From: Parasponia andersonii
Lineage: Eukaryota; Streptophyta; Magnoliopsida; Rosales; Cannabaceae
Length of the DNA stretch: 64,000 nt
Direction: 5' to 3'
NCBI GenBank assembly: GCA_002914805.1
Contig: JXTB01000086.1
Span: forward strand, 72,381 to 136,380
The notes beneath the pieces were generated by a model. That model searched no databases and was not told where the DNA came from. It was given only the letters and a program-made list of their open reading frames with translations. The translations under genes and the position numbers were made by a program. Positions within the stretch are counted from its first letter, which is position 1. Each line of letters begins with the position of its first letter. This document shows, piece after piece, positions 20,501 to 32,236 of this stretch.

Positions 20501-23428
20501 CCAGTCACGAGCTCAAAGAGGCAGTGAGGCTCATGGCCGAGGAGTACGGCAAGCTTCGTAGGGAGGAAGTCGCTGCCCCCAAGAGGGTTAACGATGAGTT
20601 TATTTTTGTACTCTAGGGATCCGTCGATCAGGTCATGGCTGCATTCTAACTACGTTGCTTGCTCTTTTTAGGTTCATATATAGGCCCTTCGGCAGACCCT
20701 TCCCCAGTCAGGGGGAGTGCCGTTGTGCATAAGGCTCGTTCTAAGGTCCCCGCTGGTCAGCATCTAGTGGTGTCCTCGGAGGATGAGGCCATGGGGTAAG
20801 GAGTGGTCGCCCTAAGAACAGGCTCGAATGATGACCAGGAGGGCCTATTCATGCTCGGGGGTGACACACCTGTGGTCCCCTCTCCGGAGGCAAGTGGACC
20901 CCCCGACTCGGGAGATGCCGGCCATAAAGGTCGTATACGGCAAAGAGGCACCTTTGAGCCTGCCTGGGGAGCCCGCTGCTTTGAATTCTTCTGCCCTCAA
21001 CTCCGGTTCGAAGACGGGCACGGGGTCTAGCACTGTTTACTCTCGTGGGGAGATTGCTAAGCTCAGCAGAGGAGCTCCAAGGTTGAAGTCTTGACTGTCT
21101 TCCCCTCCCCCAATCTCGATGAAGCGGGGCCGTGAAGCCGACACGTCCATAGGGAAGGAGAGCTCGGCAGGGAAGAGGGGTAGAACCACCCCTTCTTTCG
21201 GTAGCAATGACGACGAGGTTACGCTGACCCTTATAAGGAAGAGAAAGTCTGTGCTCGGCGGCCCATCATAGGGCGTTAGTCAAGATAAGACTGAAAAATC
21301 ACATCCAGGCAAGCCTCCTAGGGGGGTGACAGCCGAAGCTACCGATGTAGTGGTAGTCACTATGGCTTCTTCTACTGAGGATACGCCACCCCCTACTATC
21401 GCCGAAAGTGTGCCTGGCGATGCCCTGCTTCCTACCATCCCTACCTCTGCCACTTCGGGAGCGTTGAAAGAAGCTACCGGAGTACATCCGGAGGAGGGAG
21501 AAGGTGTCCTCACAGTTGGCGAGATGGAGTAGCGTTCCTCAGACACGGATGACACCCAGGGAGAGGGTCCAGCTGTGGAGCCTGAGTTGGAGGCACTTTC
21601 CCTTGAGAATGTTGAGCTCATCGCTGGTCGCAGCATTACGCAGGTTTGGCTTGTCTGGCCGTTATCTCCATATTTTTCGGCATCCTTGCTGAACACTGAC
21701 CCCCCTTTCTTGTATCCTGTAGCTAGCCACCGTCTAGTCCTTCTATTCCTCTCGCGTTAGGGAGCTGACCGGGGAGTTGAACACTCGTTCAGTGATGGCC
21801 AAGCAGAGCGATGTCACCCTTGCCACGTTGAGGGCAGACTTCGACTTCTATTGGAGCCTGGACGAGGCTAGAGTCAGCAGCGCGGTGGCTCACGCTTTGA
21901 GCATCGAGAGGGCCAGGCGCGAGGAGCTGTTCGCCAAGTTGGCCGAGGCAGAGGCTGACAGGCTGGCCCAAACCAAGCTTAGGGTCAAAGAGCAGGAGCT
22001 GCAGAGCGCAAGGGCGAAGATGGGGCTGACTTTCATCACTTGCGATGGAGCGGTCAACGATGCTAAAGAGGAGAGGAAAGCTGTGGTGAAAGCCAAACTG
22101 GAGGCCCATTCTCTGCAGCGCAAGCTCGACTAGTCCAACGAGGTAAATTGACATCTCTACTTGGATCACAAAAAACTGATGGGAGCTCATGCGGAGTTGT
22201 CTTGCAAGCACGGCGAAGACCTCACCGATATTAATATTCTTTTGGTTGACGTGTCGCAGCAGCAAGTGGAGTTGAGGCTGGTGACTCTGAGGGATAGGCT
22301 GGCGGACGCGGAGAATGTAAAGACGAGGTTCCAGAGGCAGGTAGATATCCTTTCTGCGGAGAGCTACAGGTCTAGCTAGGAGAACAGGGAATTCGAGGGC
22401 CACACGGAGGTGGTAATGCCAGACCAGTTCGATGAGCAGAAAGGCATCGAGAGGGACCATTATTCCGTCAGGCACTATATGCAGCAGTTGAGGGATGAGA
22501 TCAACATCGTGTACCCCACTGATGTGCTGAAGATGCTCGACGAAGAAAAAACGGGCCTTCTACATCTGCCTTTGTTGCCAAGGAGATTTTCCCCACTTCC
22601 GGTCTGATAGAACAAGCCACAGAGATTTATGGTGGTCAGCCTCAACTGGCGGGGGGTCTGGTGCGGTCGTTTTGTCTAGCGATGATTCTAACCCTGGGTA
22701 TGCCGCCCTCTACCGAAGCTGGTCCAAGTGCCGAAGCTGGTAGTGCTTCCCTCGTCGGAGGTAACTAGGGCGTCTCGCTCTTTGTGTGTTTGTAAAATAC
22801 TAACTGTGTTATGTAAAACTGACCCTTTTTGTAAACACATGTTCAAATAATAAAAACATCGCATTTTTCTCACATTTATTCCCTTTTTTTTTTTTTTGGT
22901 CACCTGCATTCATGGTCAGGATCGGACATCATATACGATGCCATTCCCTTATCGGTAGTGCAGTTGACCTCTTGGTCTGGCTCAATCGTATATGATTTGG
23001 AGTTTTAAGTGAATTCTCCCCGTGCTATGATTGATAAGATTAGCTCTGAAGATCGGGATGTGAGTTTCGGCTCGTCCAGTTTTGAGGATGTATAATTTCT
23101 ACTATGACTTGTCTTGGTAGATTTCGACCCGCGTGTGTGGCTGGACTTCTCCAGCCCTAAGTGGGAATATGCCAAGAACCAGCTCCAAGGGTTGGTCGAC
23201 CATTGCTTGGATCCGTTGCTGCAGAGGAAGAGGCTCGGGCTTGACTCTTATCGGGAGCAAATAGGGCATTGCCACTCCGACGTGTCCCTGGAAGTCCGTC
23301 CAAGACCTGATACTTACAAATAGAGTTTCCGGGTTCGCGTCCTTGTCGACTACGCATTTTGTATTTTTGGCAATAATAGACAGAATTTGGTTTTAATTTC
23401 TGTTTTCATGCTTGGTCTTGTCTTGGCC

Positions 23429-23948
23429 TACTTCCAATGGGTAGGCCCTGGCTCCATTTATTTCCAGTCCATGCATAGGTAAGGCACTCTCTGGGGAGGG
23501 TCTGCATCTAACGGGTAGACCCTGGCCCCACTTTCCTTTGGCTTTTCGTATAGCTAAGGTGTTCCTTAGGGTGGGTCTACTTCCAACGGGTAGACCCTAG
23601 CCCCGCTTTCCTTTGGCTTTCAAATAGCTAAGGTGCTCCTTAGTGAGGGTCTACTTCCAACAGGTAAACTCTGGCCCCACTTTCCTTTGGCTTTCGAATA
23701 GCTAAGGTACTCCTTAGGGAGGGTTTACTTCCAACGGGTAGACCCTGGCCCCGCTTTCCTTTGGCTTTCGCACAGCTAAGGTGCTCCTTAGGGAAGGTCT
23801 ACTTCTGACGGGTTGACCTTAGCCCCGCTTTCCTTTGGCTTTTACACAGCTAAGATGCTCCTTAAGGAGAGTCTACTTCCGATAGGTAGACCTTGGCCCC
23901 GCTTTCCTTTGGCTTTCGCACAGCTAAGGTGCTCCTTAGGAAGGGTCT
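23429..23948. repeat. Tandem array A, element 1 (~75-bp unit, ~7 copies)
   Basis: Units start near 23429, 23499, 23574, 23648, 23722, 23796 and 23870. Each has GTCTACTTCCAACGGGTAGA, then CCGCTTTCCTTTGGCTTT, then AGCTAAGGTGCTCCTTAGG. The array sits between the integrase end and the antisense gene. The same unit occurs in about 3.5 copies in element 2. Confidence 0.92.
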
Positions 23949-23983
23949 TATCACCTAACTCTTTTTCTGTCCTGCAAGTATTC

Positions 23984-24726
23984 CTTGAGGGCTGGCCACA
24001 AGTTTTTGTCGTGCGGCCTATCGTCTTTCGTACATCCTCTCGGGTTGTCGGCGAGCGACGGGATCCCTATAGTACAATTCTTGATGGGGCCGGCTGGCAA
24101 GTTTCGGTTACGTAGCTCATTCCTCCTCGTACATTTTCTCGGGTCATCGGCAAGCATTTTGTTGCACAATATGATTCTTATAGTACGATCATTTTTGAGG
24201 TTTGCTGGCAAGTCTTTAGTTGCACAGCTCATTCCTCTTCGTACGTTTTCTCGGGCCATCGGCAAGCATTTTATTGCATGATGTGATTCCCATAGTGCGA
24301 TCGTTTGCTGGCAAGTTTTTGGTTGTACAGCTCATTCCTCTTCGCACGTTTTCTCAGGCCATCGGCAAGCATTTTATTGCACGATGTGATTCCCATAGTA
24401 CGATAATTTTTTGAGGTCTGCTGGCAAGTTTTTGGTTGCACAGCTCATTCCTCTTCGCACGTTTTCTCAGGCCATTGGCAATCGTTTGATTGCATGATGT
24501 GATTCCCATAGTACGACCATTTTTGAGGTCTACTGGCAAGCATTTTATTGTGCAGCTCATTCCTCTTCGTACGTTTCCTCGGGTCGTCGGCGAGTCACGT
24601 GATTCCCGTAGTACGATTTTTTGATGAGGTCTGCTGGCAAGCATTTTATGACGTAACTCGTTCCTCTTTGTACATTTCCTCGGGTCATCGGCGAGCGATG
24701 TGATCCCCGCAGTATGATTTTTGTTT
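23984..24726. repeat. Tandem array B, element 1 (~105-116-bp unit, 6-7 copies)
   Basis: The landmark CTGGCAAG recurs at about 24089, 24205, 24308, 24420, 24533 and 24636. Between copies lie GCTCATTCCTCTTCGTACG, TTTTCTCGGG and GTGATTCCCATAGTACGA. It directly follows array A. The unit is shared with element 2 at 59412-59930. Confidence 0.92.
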
Positions 24727-24881
24727 GCGCGAGTAGTTCGTGGGGCCTGGCACTGGGGGCAGATCCTTGTTCATAGCAATCCAAAGGATCAGTTTGTGTA
24801 GCAGAAAACCTGACCTGTTTTGGAATTAAGCTGTTCAATAATACAAGCATTTACATCTATCTCACAGTATTTACATGCATC

Positions 24882-26714
24882 TCACACGTGGTACTTTTTC
24901 AAGTACTGGGCATTCCACATGTTTGGTAGGCTCTTCCCAGTCTTGAGTTCTTTCAAGATATATGTGTCATTGTCAAGTGCCTTGATCATCTCATAGGGCC
25001 AGACCCAGTTAGAGTTTAGCTTCGAAGAATTCCCTGTGCTGACCTTCAAGACCCAATCCCCGGCGTTAAATCGGCAAACGCTAATCTTCTTTGCATAGTA
25101 GGACCTGGCCTGCTAGTGGTACGAGGCCACGTGAACCAGGGCCATGTCTCTTGTTTCTTTCAGAAGGTCTGTGTTATGGCTTAGCTACTACTCATTCAGT
25201 GAAGCGTCTCTTACCACTTCAGAGTGAAGGGTTGGGAGGCTAATCTCAGTCGGGATCACAGCCTCTGATCCGTAGACCATGGCAAATGGTGTTCTTCCCG
25301 TTGATCTCTGCTCTGTGGTTCGATGGGCCCACACAACGGCCGGTAGCTCTTCTAATCTCCTGCCTTTAGCCTCCTGCAAGTTCTTTTTAATATTGCTGAA
25401 TATGGCCTTATTCGTTGCCTCTGCCTGGCCGTTCCCCTGAGGATAGTTTACGGATGAGAAGCTGACCTTATATCATATAACTCACACAACTCCTTTAGCT
25501 TAGCGTTCTGGAACTGCATGCTATGATCAGCGTGTATCTCCTTCGGTATTCCATATCGGCTGATTATGTTTTTCCAAATAAAGTTAATTGTGTCTGGCTT
25601 ATTAACAGTCGTGTAGGCTTCAGCCTCTACCCATTTGGTGAAATAATCGGTAGCCAGCAAGACGTACTTTCTTCTCTTTGGACTTCTGGGGAGCTCTCTG
25701 ATGATGTCCAGGACCTATTTAGCAAACGGCCAAGGAGATATGTTCGAATGGAGTTCCTCTGTGGGTTGGCACTTCATGGGGGCAAACCTCTGGCACTTGT
25801 CACATTTCTTGACAAATTGGGGGGCCGCCTTGGTCATCATGTATGGCCAGAAGTATCTAGCCGTCAAGGCCTTATGGGCGAAGCTACGTCCACCAGAGTG
25901 GTTGTCACATGCTCCCTCGTAGATTTCCTCCATCAGCTTCTGGGCCTCGACGAGACCTATGCACCTCAGCATTGGTCCCATCGTTAATCTCCTATACAGT
26001 CGTTCCCTCACTATCGAATATCTGGCAGCCTTCAGCCTGATCGACCTCGCTTCCTGTGGGTCCGCGGGCAGGTTTTCCAATGCCAGGTATTGGGTGATGG
26101 ATTTCATCTACTCCTCGTTTACAGAGTCAGTTGCAAACACATGGTGTGCGGGGGTCTCTTGTGTTCTCGCCCTCTAGCAGAATCTCTGCGTGTCTAGTCG
26201 TCCCCTCGATCGATGCGTTTTTAGCTAGCTTATCGGCCTTTTGGTTCATCTCCCTGGATATTTGTTCAATATTAAAACTGCTAAAGCGGGATTTCACCTC
26301 CATTACCCTAGAAAAGTACATGTGTAATCTCGGCTCTTTTACTTTGAAGTCTCCCATGACCTGATCCACGATTAGGTTCGAGTCAGTCTTTACTGTGATG
26401 CTCTCTATTCCGAAGTGCAGAGCCAGCTCAAGGCCTTGCAGCGTCGCCTTGTACTCTGCCTCGTTGTTCGTTGCCTAGAAACTGAGCCTCAAAGCCTTCT
26501 CTACTCTGAGTCCTACTGGGGTCTGTAGAACTATTTCGATACCTGACCCCGAGGCGTTCGTAGAGCCTTCAGTGTAGAGGGTCCCACGATGAAAAGATGT
26601 GAGGCGGAGACGTCTGAAGTGGGTAATGTGGCTCGCCGAAGGATTGAATTTCCACCAGGAAGTCCACCATGACTTGCCCTTTCTTCGCCCCTCGAGGTCG
26701 ATACTCGATGTCAT
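24882..26714 (-). pseudogene. Second RNase H and integrase, element 1
   Basis: The minus strand first gives the second, archaeal-type RNase H (about 26714-26127: GTLYTEGSTNASGSG, then a stop, then EPRLHMYFSRVM and QKADKLAKNA). The integrase N-terminal zinc domain follows (26107-25715: NHSGGRSFAHKAL...CDKCQRF, an HHCC set). Then come the catalytic core (25660-25448: LATDYFTKWVEAEA, HADHSMQFQ) and the C-terminal region with FAMVYGSEAVIPTE, ending at KKYHV and a stop at 24882. A TAG at 26475-26477 replaces the CAG seen in element 2. Several frameshifts break the core. The normal role is RNA removal and cDNA insertion. Confidence 0.85.
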
Positions 26715-26745
26715 ATATCCCCAGTTCGATGGCCCACTTGGTTAG

Positions 26746-28640
26746 TCATCCCGATAGGTCCGATTTGGCCAAGATTTTCCAGATAGGGAAATCCGTAAAC
26801 ATGGTAACTGAGTTTATCTCGAAGTATTGCCTGAGTCTCTTCTTAGTGTTGACCAAAGCGAGGACCAGTTTCTTTACCATACTGTATCGCATCTCGGCAT
26901 CTAGGAGCATGCGGCTTGTATAAAACACCAGTTTCTGCTTGTTATCTTCCTCGACGAATAGTACGGCGCTGATCGCTACTTCGGACACTGCTAAGTAAGC
27001 ATATAAGTGCTCCCCCTCTGCCAGGGAAGCCAGGATAGGCGGATGACTTAAGTACAGCTTGAGCTCTGTCAGTGCCTTATCCTGCTCCTCCCCCCAAATG
27101 ACAGTAGAGCTTCTCTTTATACACTAGAAGAAAGGCTTGCATCGGTCAGGCATCTTGGAGACAAACCGGCTGAGAGCGGCTATCTTCCCGGTTAGGTGCT
27201 GGACCTCCCGAATGGTCAAGGGTCTTTGCACATCTACGATTGAGGACAACTGGGTCGGGTTAGCCTCAATGCCCCTTCTGCTCATGATGTGCCCCAGGAA
27301 CTGGCCAGAGGACACTTCGAACGCGCATTTCTTAGGGTTCAGACGCATTCGGTATTGCCTCAGAATCTGGAAACATTCGTCTAGATGTCCCAGATGGTCC
27401 AAAGCTTCTTTGCTCTTCACGACCATATCGTCGATGTAGACTTCCATAGTCTTCCCTACCAGCCCGGCGAACATTTTGTTCATGAGCCTCTGGTAGGTTT
27501 CCCCTATGTTCTTCAAGCTAAAAGGCATGCGTCTGTAATAGTACTGACCTTGCTCTGTAATGAATGCCGTGTGGATCTGGTTTTCCTCATACTGAGGGAT
27601 CCGGTTGTATCCAGAGTAAACATCCAAGAAGCTCATCCTATCGAATCCAGCCGTCACATCGACCATTTGGTCGATTCTTGGCAGGGGGAAGCTATCCTTC
27701 GGGCAGGCCTTGTTCAGGTTAGTGAAGTCTATATAAGTACAGTCATCGCCGTTTTTCTTCTTCACCACCACCGGTTTGGAGACCCAGCAAGGGTATACGT
27801 ATTCCATGATAAGGCCGTTCCCCAGTAGTGTCTCTACCTCCTTGTTGATCGCCCTGTTTTTCTCTAGCATGAACCTTCGGGGTTTCTGCCTGACTGGAAG
27901 GAAATTGGGGTCTATGTTCAACCGGTGGTAGGCGTGTGCGGGGTCTATCCCGAGCATGTCGTTGTGGGACCAGGCAAAGATGTCTTTGTTCTGCCTAAGG
28001 AACCCTAACATCTCGTTCTTTTCCTCCTCGGGCAGCAGGGCCCTGATTAAGACTACCTTCGCTAGTTTTGCTTCTTTCAAAGGGACTGCCACTAACTCCT
28101 AAATCGTGGATTCTGGCCCGTCAGACTCCTCTTTGATCCGCTTCATGTATACTGGTAGGCGGTCCTTTGATTGCTATCTGTCCCCCATTGAGGCACTCGC
28201 GCTCGCATCGGCTCCCCTCAGGGTGGTTGAAAAACATTTCCTTGCAGAGGCTTGGTCTCCCTTGATGTCTATCACATAAGTTCATCCCTTGATAGACATA
28301 TGAAGACCTGGTGGAGGGTGGAGGCGACCCCATGCATGGCGTGGATCCACCCTGTCTCCATGATAACGTTGAAGGAGGACTGGCAGTCGATAACGATGAA
28401 GTCCACATCCAAGCACCTCTCTGCAGAGCAGACCTTCAGGGTCACGATGCCCAAGGAGTTGACCTTAGTACTATTGAAGGTGAACAGCGGTTGATAAGTC
28501 GGCCTAAGTTCATTTCGATTCAGGTCTATGCTCTTGAACGTGCTGAGGAACAGGACATCGATGCTACTCTCGCCATCAAGCAGGACCCTTCTGACCAACG
28601 CAGAGTCGATCTACAGCTTAATCAAAAAAGGGTCGTTGTG
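26746..28640 (-). pseudogene. Protease, reverse transcriptase and first RNase H, element 1
   Basis: Minus strand, from right. The retroviral-type aspartic protease (28598-28272) has VLLDGESSIDVLF where an intact copy of this family would read DGGSS, so the active-site loop is altered. Reverse transcriptase (28092-27124) has VYPCWVSKPVVVKKK, SFLDVYSGYNRI, MPFSLKN and the catalytic YIDDMVVKS. Connection and first RNase H (27123-26746) have SEVAISAVLFVEE and VFYTSRMLLDAEMRYS. The RT reading is open for 322 codons and then stops at TAG 27124-27126, where a Gln is expected. The domain order is that of Ty3/gypsy. Confidence 0.9.
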
Positions 28641-28975
28641 GGACAGGCGCGCCATGGTCAAATCTTATTGGGTGAAGGCAATGGGGGCGGCTGAGGCATA
28701 GCTTTCTCCCATCGTCAGGTGGTTGACAGAATGGTCCATCCCCTTCAGGCGCTTTACCCTTTCTTCGGTCTTTTTTCGACATTTTTCCTTCTCCTCCCGA
28801 CCCTAGGTCAGCTCAAGTCTACCTACTATAGTCGACACTATCCTCAGAGCCTGCTTTCCTGACTCGGAGACCTGGGTCTGCTTTCTTTTTTCAGGTGTGG
28901 CGGAGTCCTCCTCGACTGGCTTCCGCCGGTCTTCACGTACTATTTCAACTTATTGACATGGATCACCCTCATTAC

Positions 28976-30378
28976 CTATGTGTAAAGGCTACGACAGTTG
29001 ATGGTGTCATGCCCGTAATCTTTGTGAAATTGGCAGTACCTGTTCCTATTTTTCATGTGCTCAGGAACACCGAACTTGGGTGGGTCTTTGAAAATGCCTC
29101 TGTCCCTGTTCTGGAGGTAGATCGCATCGATCGGCCTGTTGAGCTCATATTTCGGTAGTGGGTCCCTCGACATCTTCCTCCTCTTGCCATCTTCTTGACC
29201 GCCTTGGGTTGGGGCTCCCTGCTTCGGGGTTGGTCCTTAGGCCGACACAAGCCTCTTTATTCTTTGCCGAGTTGGGATTTGCGTCGGCGTCGTTGTTATT
29301 GCGGCGAAGGCCTTAGGCGCTTTCTGGTGACTTTCCAGTATTCTAAATACCCCTTCGGACTTTACTTGGACGTCTGCTATGTCATATGGAAAATTCAAAA
29401 GCAAATGGTCCGATAGTATAGATCCCGGCTGCAAGCCCCTGACGAACGAGCTTGCGGCTTGTGTTGAGTCGGCGTTGTGCACTAGGGACATCACCTCTAG
29501 GAAACGCGACAAATATTCTCTCAGAGACTCGTTCGCTATTTATTCCAACCGGTCAAGGTCTCGCATGGTTTTCTGCTGCCTCCGGGCGCCTGCGTATTGC
29601 TTTAAGAAAAGTTTGCAGAAATCTTTGAGTCCGTTTATAGACTTCTCTAGGAGTTGTCTGAACCATAACAGGGCCAGCCCTACCAGGGTAGTGGAGAAGA
29701 CTTTGCAAGTCACAACCTCGTCCCTAGTTTCCAAGACCATCTTCTGCTGAAAGTGGTATATGTAATTGAGGGGGTCGGTCTTTCCCTCGAACGGTCTGAA
29801 GGTCAGAGTTTTGAAGTCTTTTGGCTTGGGCTCCAGCTAGATCCAGTCGGCAAAGCCCGTCCGGTTGATCCCTCGTACAGTTTGATCTGCCAGATCATCG
29901 GGGGTCTGGCTCTGATGGACCCCGAGCCTCTTACTCAGTTCTGCCATCATTTCTTGTTTCTAGTTGGGAAGCACACCTTCTGCGCTTTCTTGGTATCTTC
30001 TATCCACCGCTGCTCTGGCCTAGAAAGGCCTTGTCTAGCTTTGTCGCTCCCCTTGCATCCGTGATCTGGATGGGGCGGGGACTTCCCTTGATGGTTGGCC
30101 CCATACTCTTATTGGACCTCCTCATCAAAGTCTTCCCTTCGCCCGCTCCTGCCTTCACATTCCAACAGCCCTTCGAGACAGGTGTTATCTCTGTGTACTT
30201 CTGCGACTTTATCTTTTAAACTCAGGACGGCTTCGTGGGCCATTTTTGCCTTCCGGTTTGATTCTGTTAGGGCGGCAAGCATTTGGTCTAGTTTTTACTC
30301 CAGACCTGATTGTGCTTTCCGGGAGCTCTCTTCGGTGTCGGGACGTTTGCTCCTGGTTGTCATTTTTGAAGGTGCCAT
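28976..30378 (-). pseudogene. gag, element 1
   Basis: Translation on the minus strand begins at the ATG at 30376-30378 (MAPSKMTTRSKRPDTEESS) and meets TAA after 27 codons (30295-30297), where CAA is expected. Further left, 29740-29540 carries the retrotransposon gag domain (FSTTLVGLALLWFRQL, FCKLFLKQYAGARR). Bases 29512-29237 hold SRFLEVMSLVHNAD and FVRGLQPGSI. About 29080-28976 has the zinc-knuckle-like YCQFHKDYGHDTINC. Gag forms the virus-like particle. Frameshifts separate the pieces. Confidence 0.85.
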
Positions 30379-30461
30379 TCGACGTTGTATGGCTTTTTGT
30401 TCGGAGAGAGTGCGATCGTGAGATTTCCACTCTTTCTTTCGCGCTCAACAGTTTCCCATAT

Positions 30462-30470
30462 ACGGCGCCA
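30462..30470 (-). other. Primer binding site, tRNA-Asp-like
   Basis: On the minus strand, three bases after the LTR end (CCAACA), comes TGGCGCCGT. This matches the complement of the 3' end of plant tRNA-Asp (which ends ACGGCGCCA). The match weakens after nine bases. Confidence 0.65.
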
Positions 30471-30473
30471 AAC

Positions 30474-31256
30474 TGTTGGTGCGATTCTTACTAGCTGTCC
30501 ACGTGTCTCTGAACTACTGACGTTGTATCTACCAACTGTCCACGTATCCTTGCTATCCAAGAGTGCTTTTGACTTCAGGTCGGGTCAGAGAGGCGGGGGT
30601 GGCTACCTGCAAAGACTCTCCGATACTTAAGTCAGTTATTTTTCCCTGAGTCTGAGTAGCAAAGATAAAGTTTTTCTCTGTATAAGTCTATCTTCATTCC
30701 CTTTTTGAGGGAAAAGCAAGACTCGTATATATAATCTTAGAACTGAGAGCTTTTCTGGCTTTCAATCCCAGGATCGAGTACCTTTCTCATCATGACTTAC
30801 TCCAGATATTACGGGCCGTGATTACTGTGATTTTCTTGTGTTGGCATGGCCTTCTTTCCGCCGTCCCCTATGACTCGAGCCTGTTGAGGGCGAGACTTTG
30901 ACAAACTGCCGTTTTATCAGGACGGTTTGGCTAATCTGTGTATCTACCCAGGATCGCATTAAATGTCATGTCTGGGTTTGGAGTAGTATGTTATTTCCCA
31001 TACTCTTTTGGCGGAAGACCCTCGAGGCTTCTGACCCCCAGCTGCCGAGGTAAGAACTGGACTGGGCCAAACCGTTTAGGGTCTGGGATGGATTCGGCCC
31101 TGGCCTCGGACGGCCCATTGGCCCATGCGGTATCGCATGCGACTCGTATGGCTTTCAAATGGTTACTCTGGGCACGTGTCGGATGACGTCCCCCTTTTAT
31201 GACCTGTTCTGCTACTCAATCGTTCACGTGGTACGTGATCTAGGAACGGCCCCCCA
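30474..31256 (-). repeat. 5' LTR of element 1
   Basis: On the plus strand it starts TGTTGGTGCGATTC and ends GGCCCCCCA, followed at once by the ATTTT target duplication (31257-31261). It is homologous throughout to 18348-19118. It would carry the promoter for gag-pol. Confidence 0.92.
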
Positions 31257-32236
31257 ATTTTGATATCTCAATCCTTTATCTAGAATGAAATTAAGATTTT
31301 TCGATTTTCTTATTTTTATCGTGTATTTCACATGAGTACCCGAACATAAACCCAAAACTTAAAAGAATCAATGGGCCTTTTTGGATATATTAATGGGGTT
31401 CAAACTCGGAAAATTGACTTAGATAATTCTAATAGGGGTCGATTTGACTTTTTTAGTTCAGTTTTTTAAAATAACATCTCTAATACTCTCTAGGCAACAT
31501 AAAGTCTGAAATGCCTTTGGCTCGAAATCCCCTTATCACAAAAGAGAATCAACAAAGAATGCTTCAGATCACGTCGTCTTCCTCCACTATTCATCCATGC
31601 TCTCTCTCTCTCACTCTCACTTTCACTCTTACATTCTCTCTTTCTCCATTTTTATCAAACGTGAAATTCCATTGAAAAAGCTTGAACCAAGCTCTCATGA
31701 AATGACCCAAACTAATCCGAAACCGATAAAAGAAGCTCAACAACCATGGCCGCAGATCCCAATCTGACCAAGAACTCTAATCCGACAAAGAATTTAACCA
31801 TCTTTTTCTAACTTTCAAAACCCATTAATCTCTCTCTATCTAGGACGAAAACATCTCAATTTGACTATGAACTCCAATATGCTTCTTTCTCCTTCACCTC
31901 TTCAGAGATCTAAGACTCGTCTCGCCAGTTGGCTTGAAATGGTTGATGAGCCTGTGGAGCCGATTGGGTCTTGGTGATGTGTAAGAGCATGACATCTCAG
32001 TTGGATTTATTAGGTTTTGCCTCACTTAGGAATGCAAGAAGATCAAAAAGACAGCCATAGATAAAAGTTAGGGAAGAGAAGGACTTGGGTCAGGTTGAAG
32101 ATATTAGAAAGCCGAGAAAAAGGCATCACATCGTGCAGTCTAAGAAGAAGAAGCTGAGCTTGGCTCCTTTTCTGCCCTCTTCAAGTTTGTCTGCAAGCAG
32201 GTCCTAAATGTTTGATTGGCACAATCTTGTAACTAT

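Larger units (their letters stand above)
19478..23325 (+). pseudogene. Antisense extra gene (gypsy-type Transposase_28-like plus coiled coil), decayed
   Basis: This runs opposite to gag-pol. The first exon (from 19478) encodes RRQLCFPGGV, then HLEWLWFPLPPLIH, then NANGVMILMGLSTLSV and KLTLIPKKSSYPTFYLQP. That is the pattern of the plant 'putative gypsy type transposon' domain (Pfam Transposase_28 by memory). A GTAAGT donor near 20103 and a GCAG acceptor near 20179 mark an intron. A Glu/Arg/Ala-rich coiled-coil region (about 21795-22600) follows, then a last exon (about 23120-23322) starting FDPRVWLDF. In-frame stops (for example TAG at codon 5), a 41-bp triplication and frameshifts make this copy dead. 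Function is unknown; comparison with element 2 shows that the exon layout is conserved. Confidence 0.7.
18348..31256 (-). mobile_element. Complete Ty3/gypsy LTR retrotransposon, Tat-like (element 1)
   Basis: A 12.9-kb element in minus orientation. It is flanked by ATTTT duplications at 18343-18347 and 31257-31261 and bounded by TG...CA LTRs of 771 bp (left, 3' LTR) and 783 bp (right, 5' LTR). Reading on the minus strand the order is LTR, primer site, gag, protease, reverse transcriptase, RNase H, second RNase H, integrase, tandem arrays, then an extra gene in antisense, then LTR. A second RNase H plus extra ORFs and tandem repeats between pol and the 3' LTR are known hallmarks of the Tat lineage (Retand/Ogre group). 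All ORFs carry stops, so it is not autonomous now. The LTRs differ by visible substitutions, indels and a 24-bp-scale gap near 18875/31010, so insertion is not very recent. Confidence 0.9.

Noticed and set aside
23429..24726. Possible CRISPR-like array
   Set aside because: Units are contiguous tandem repeats without unique spacers, inside a plant retrotransposon.
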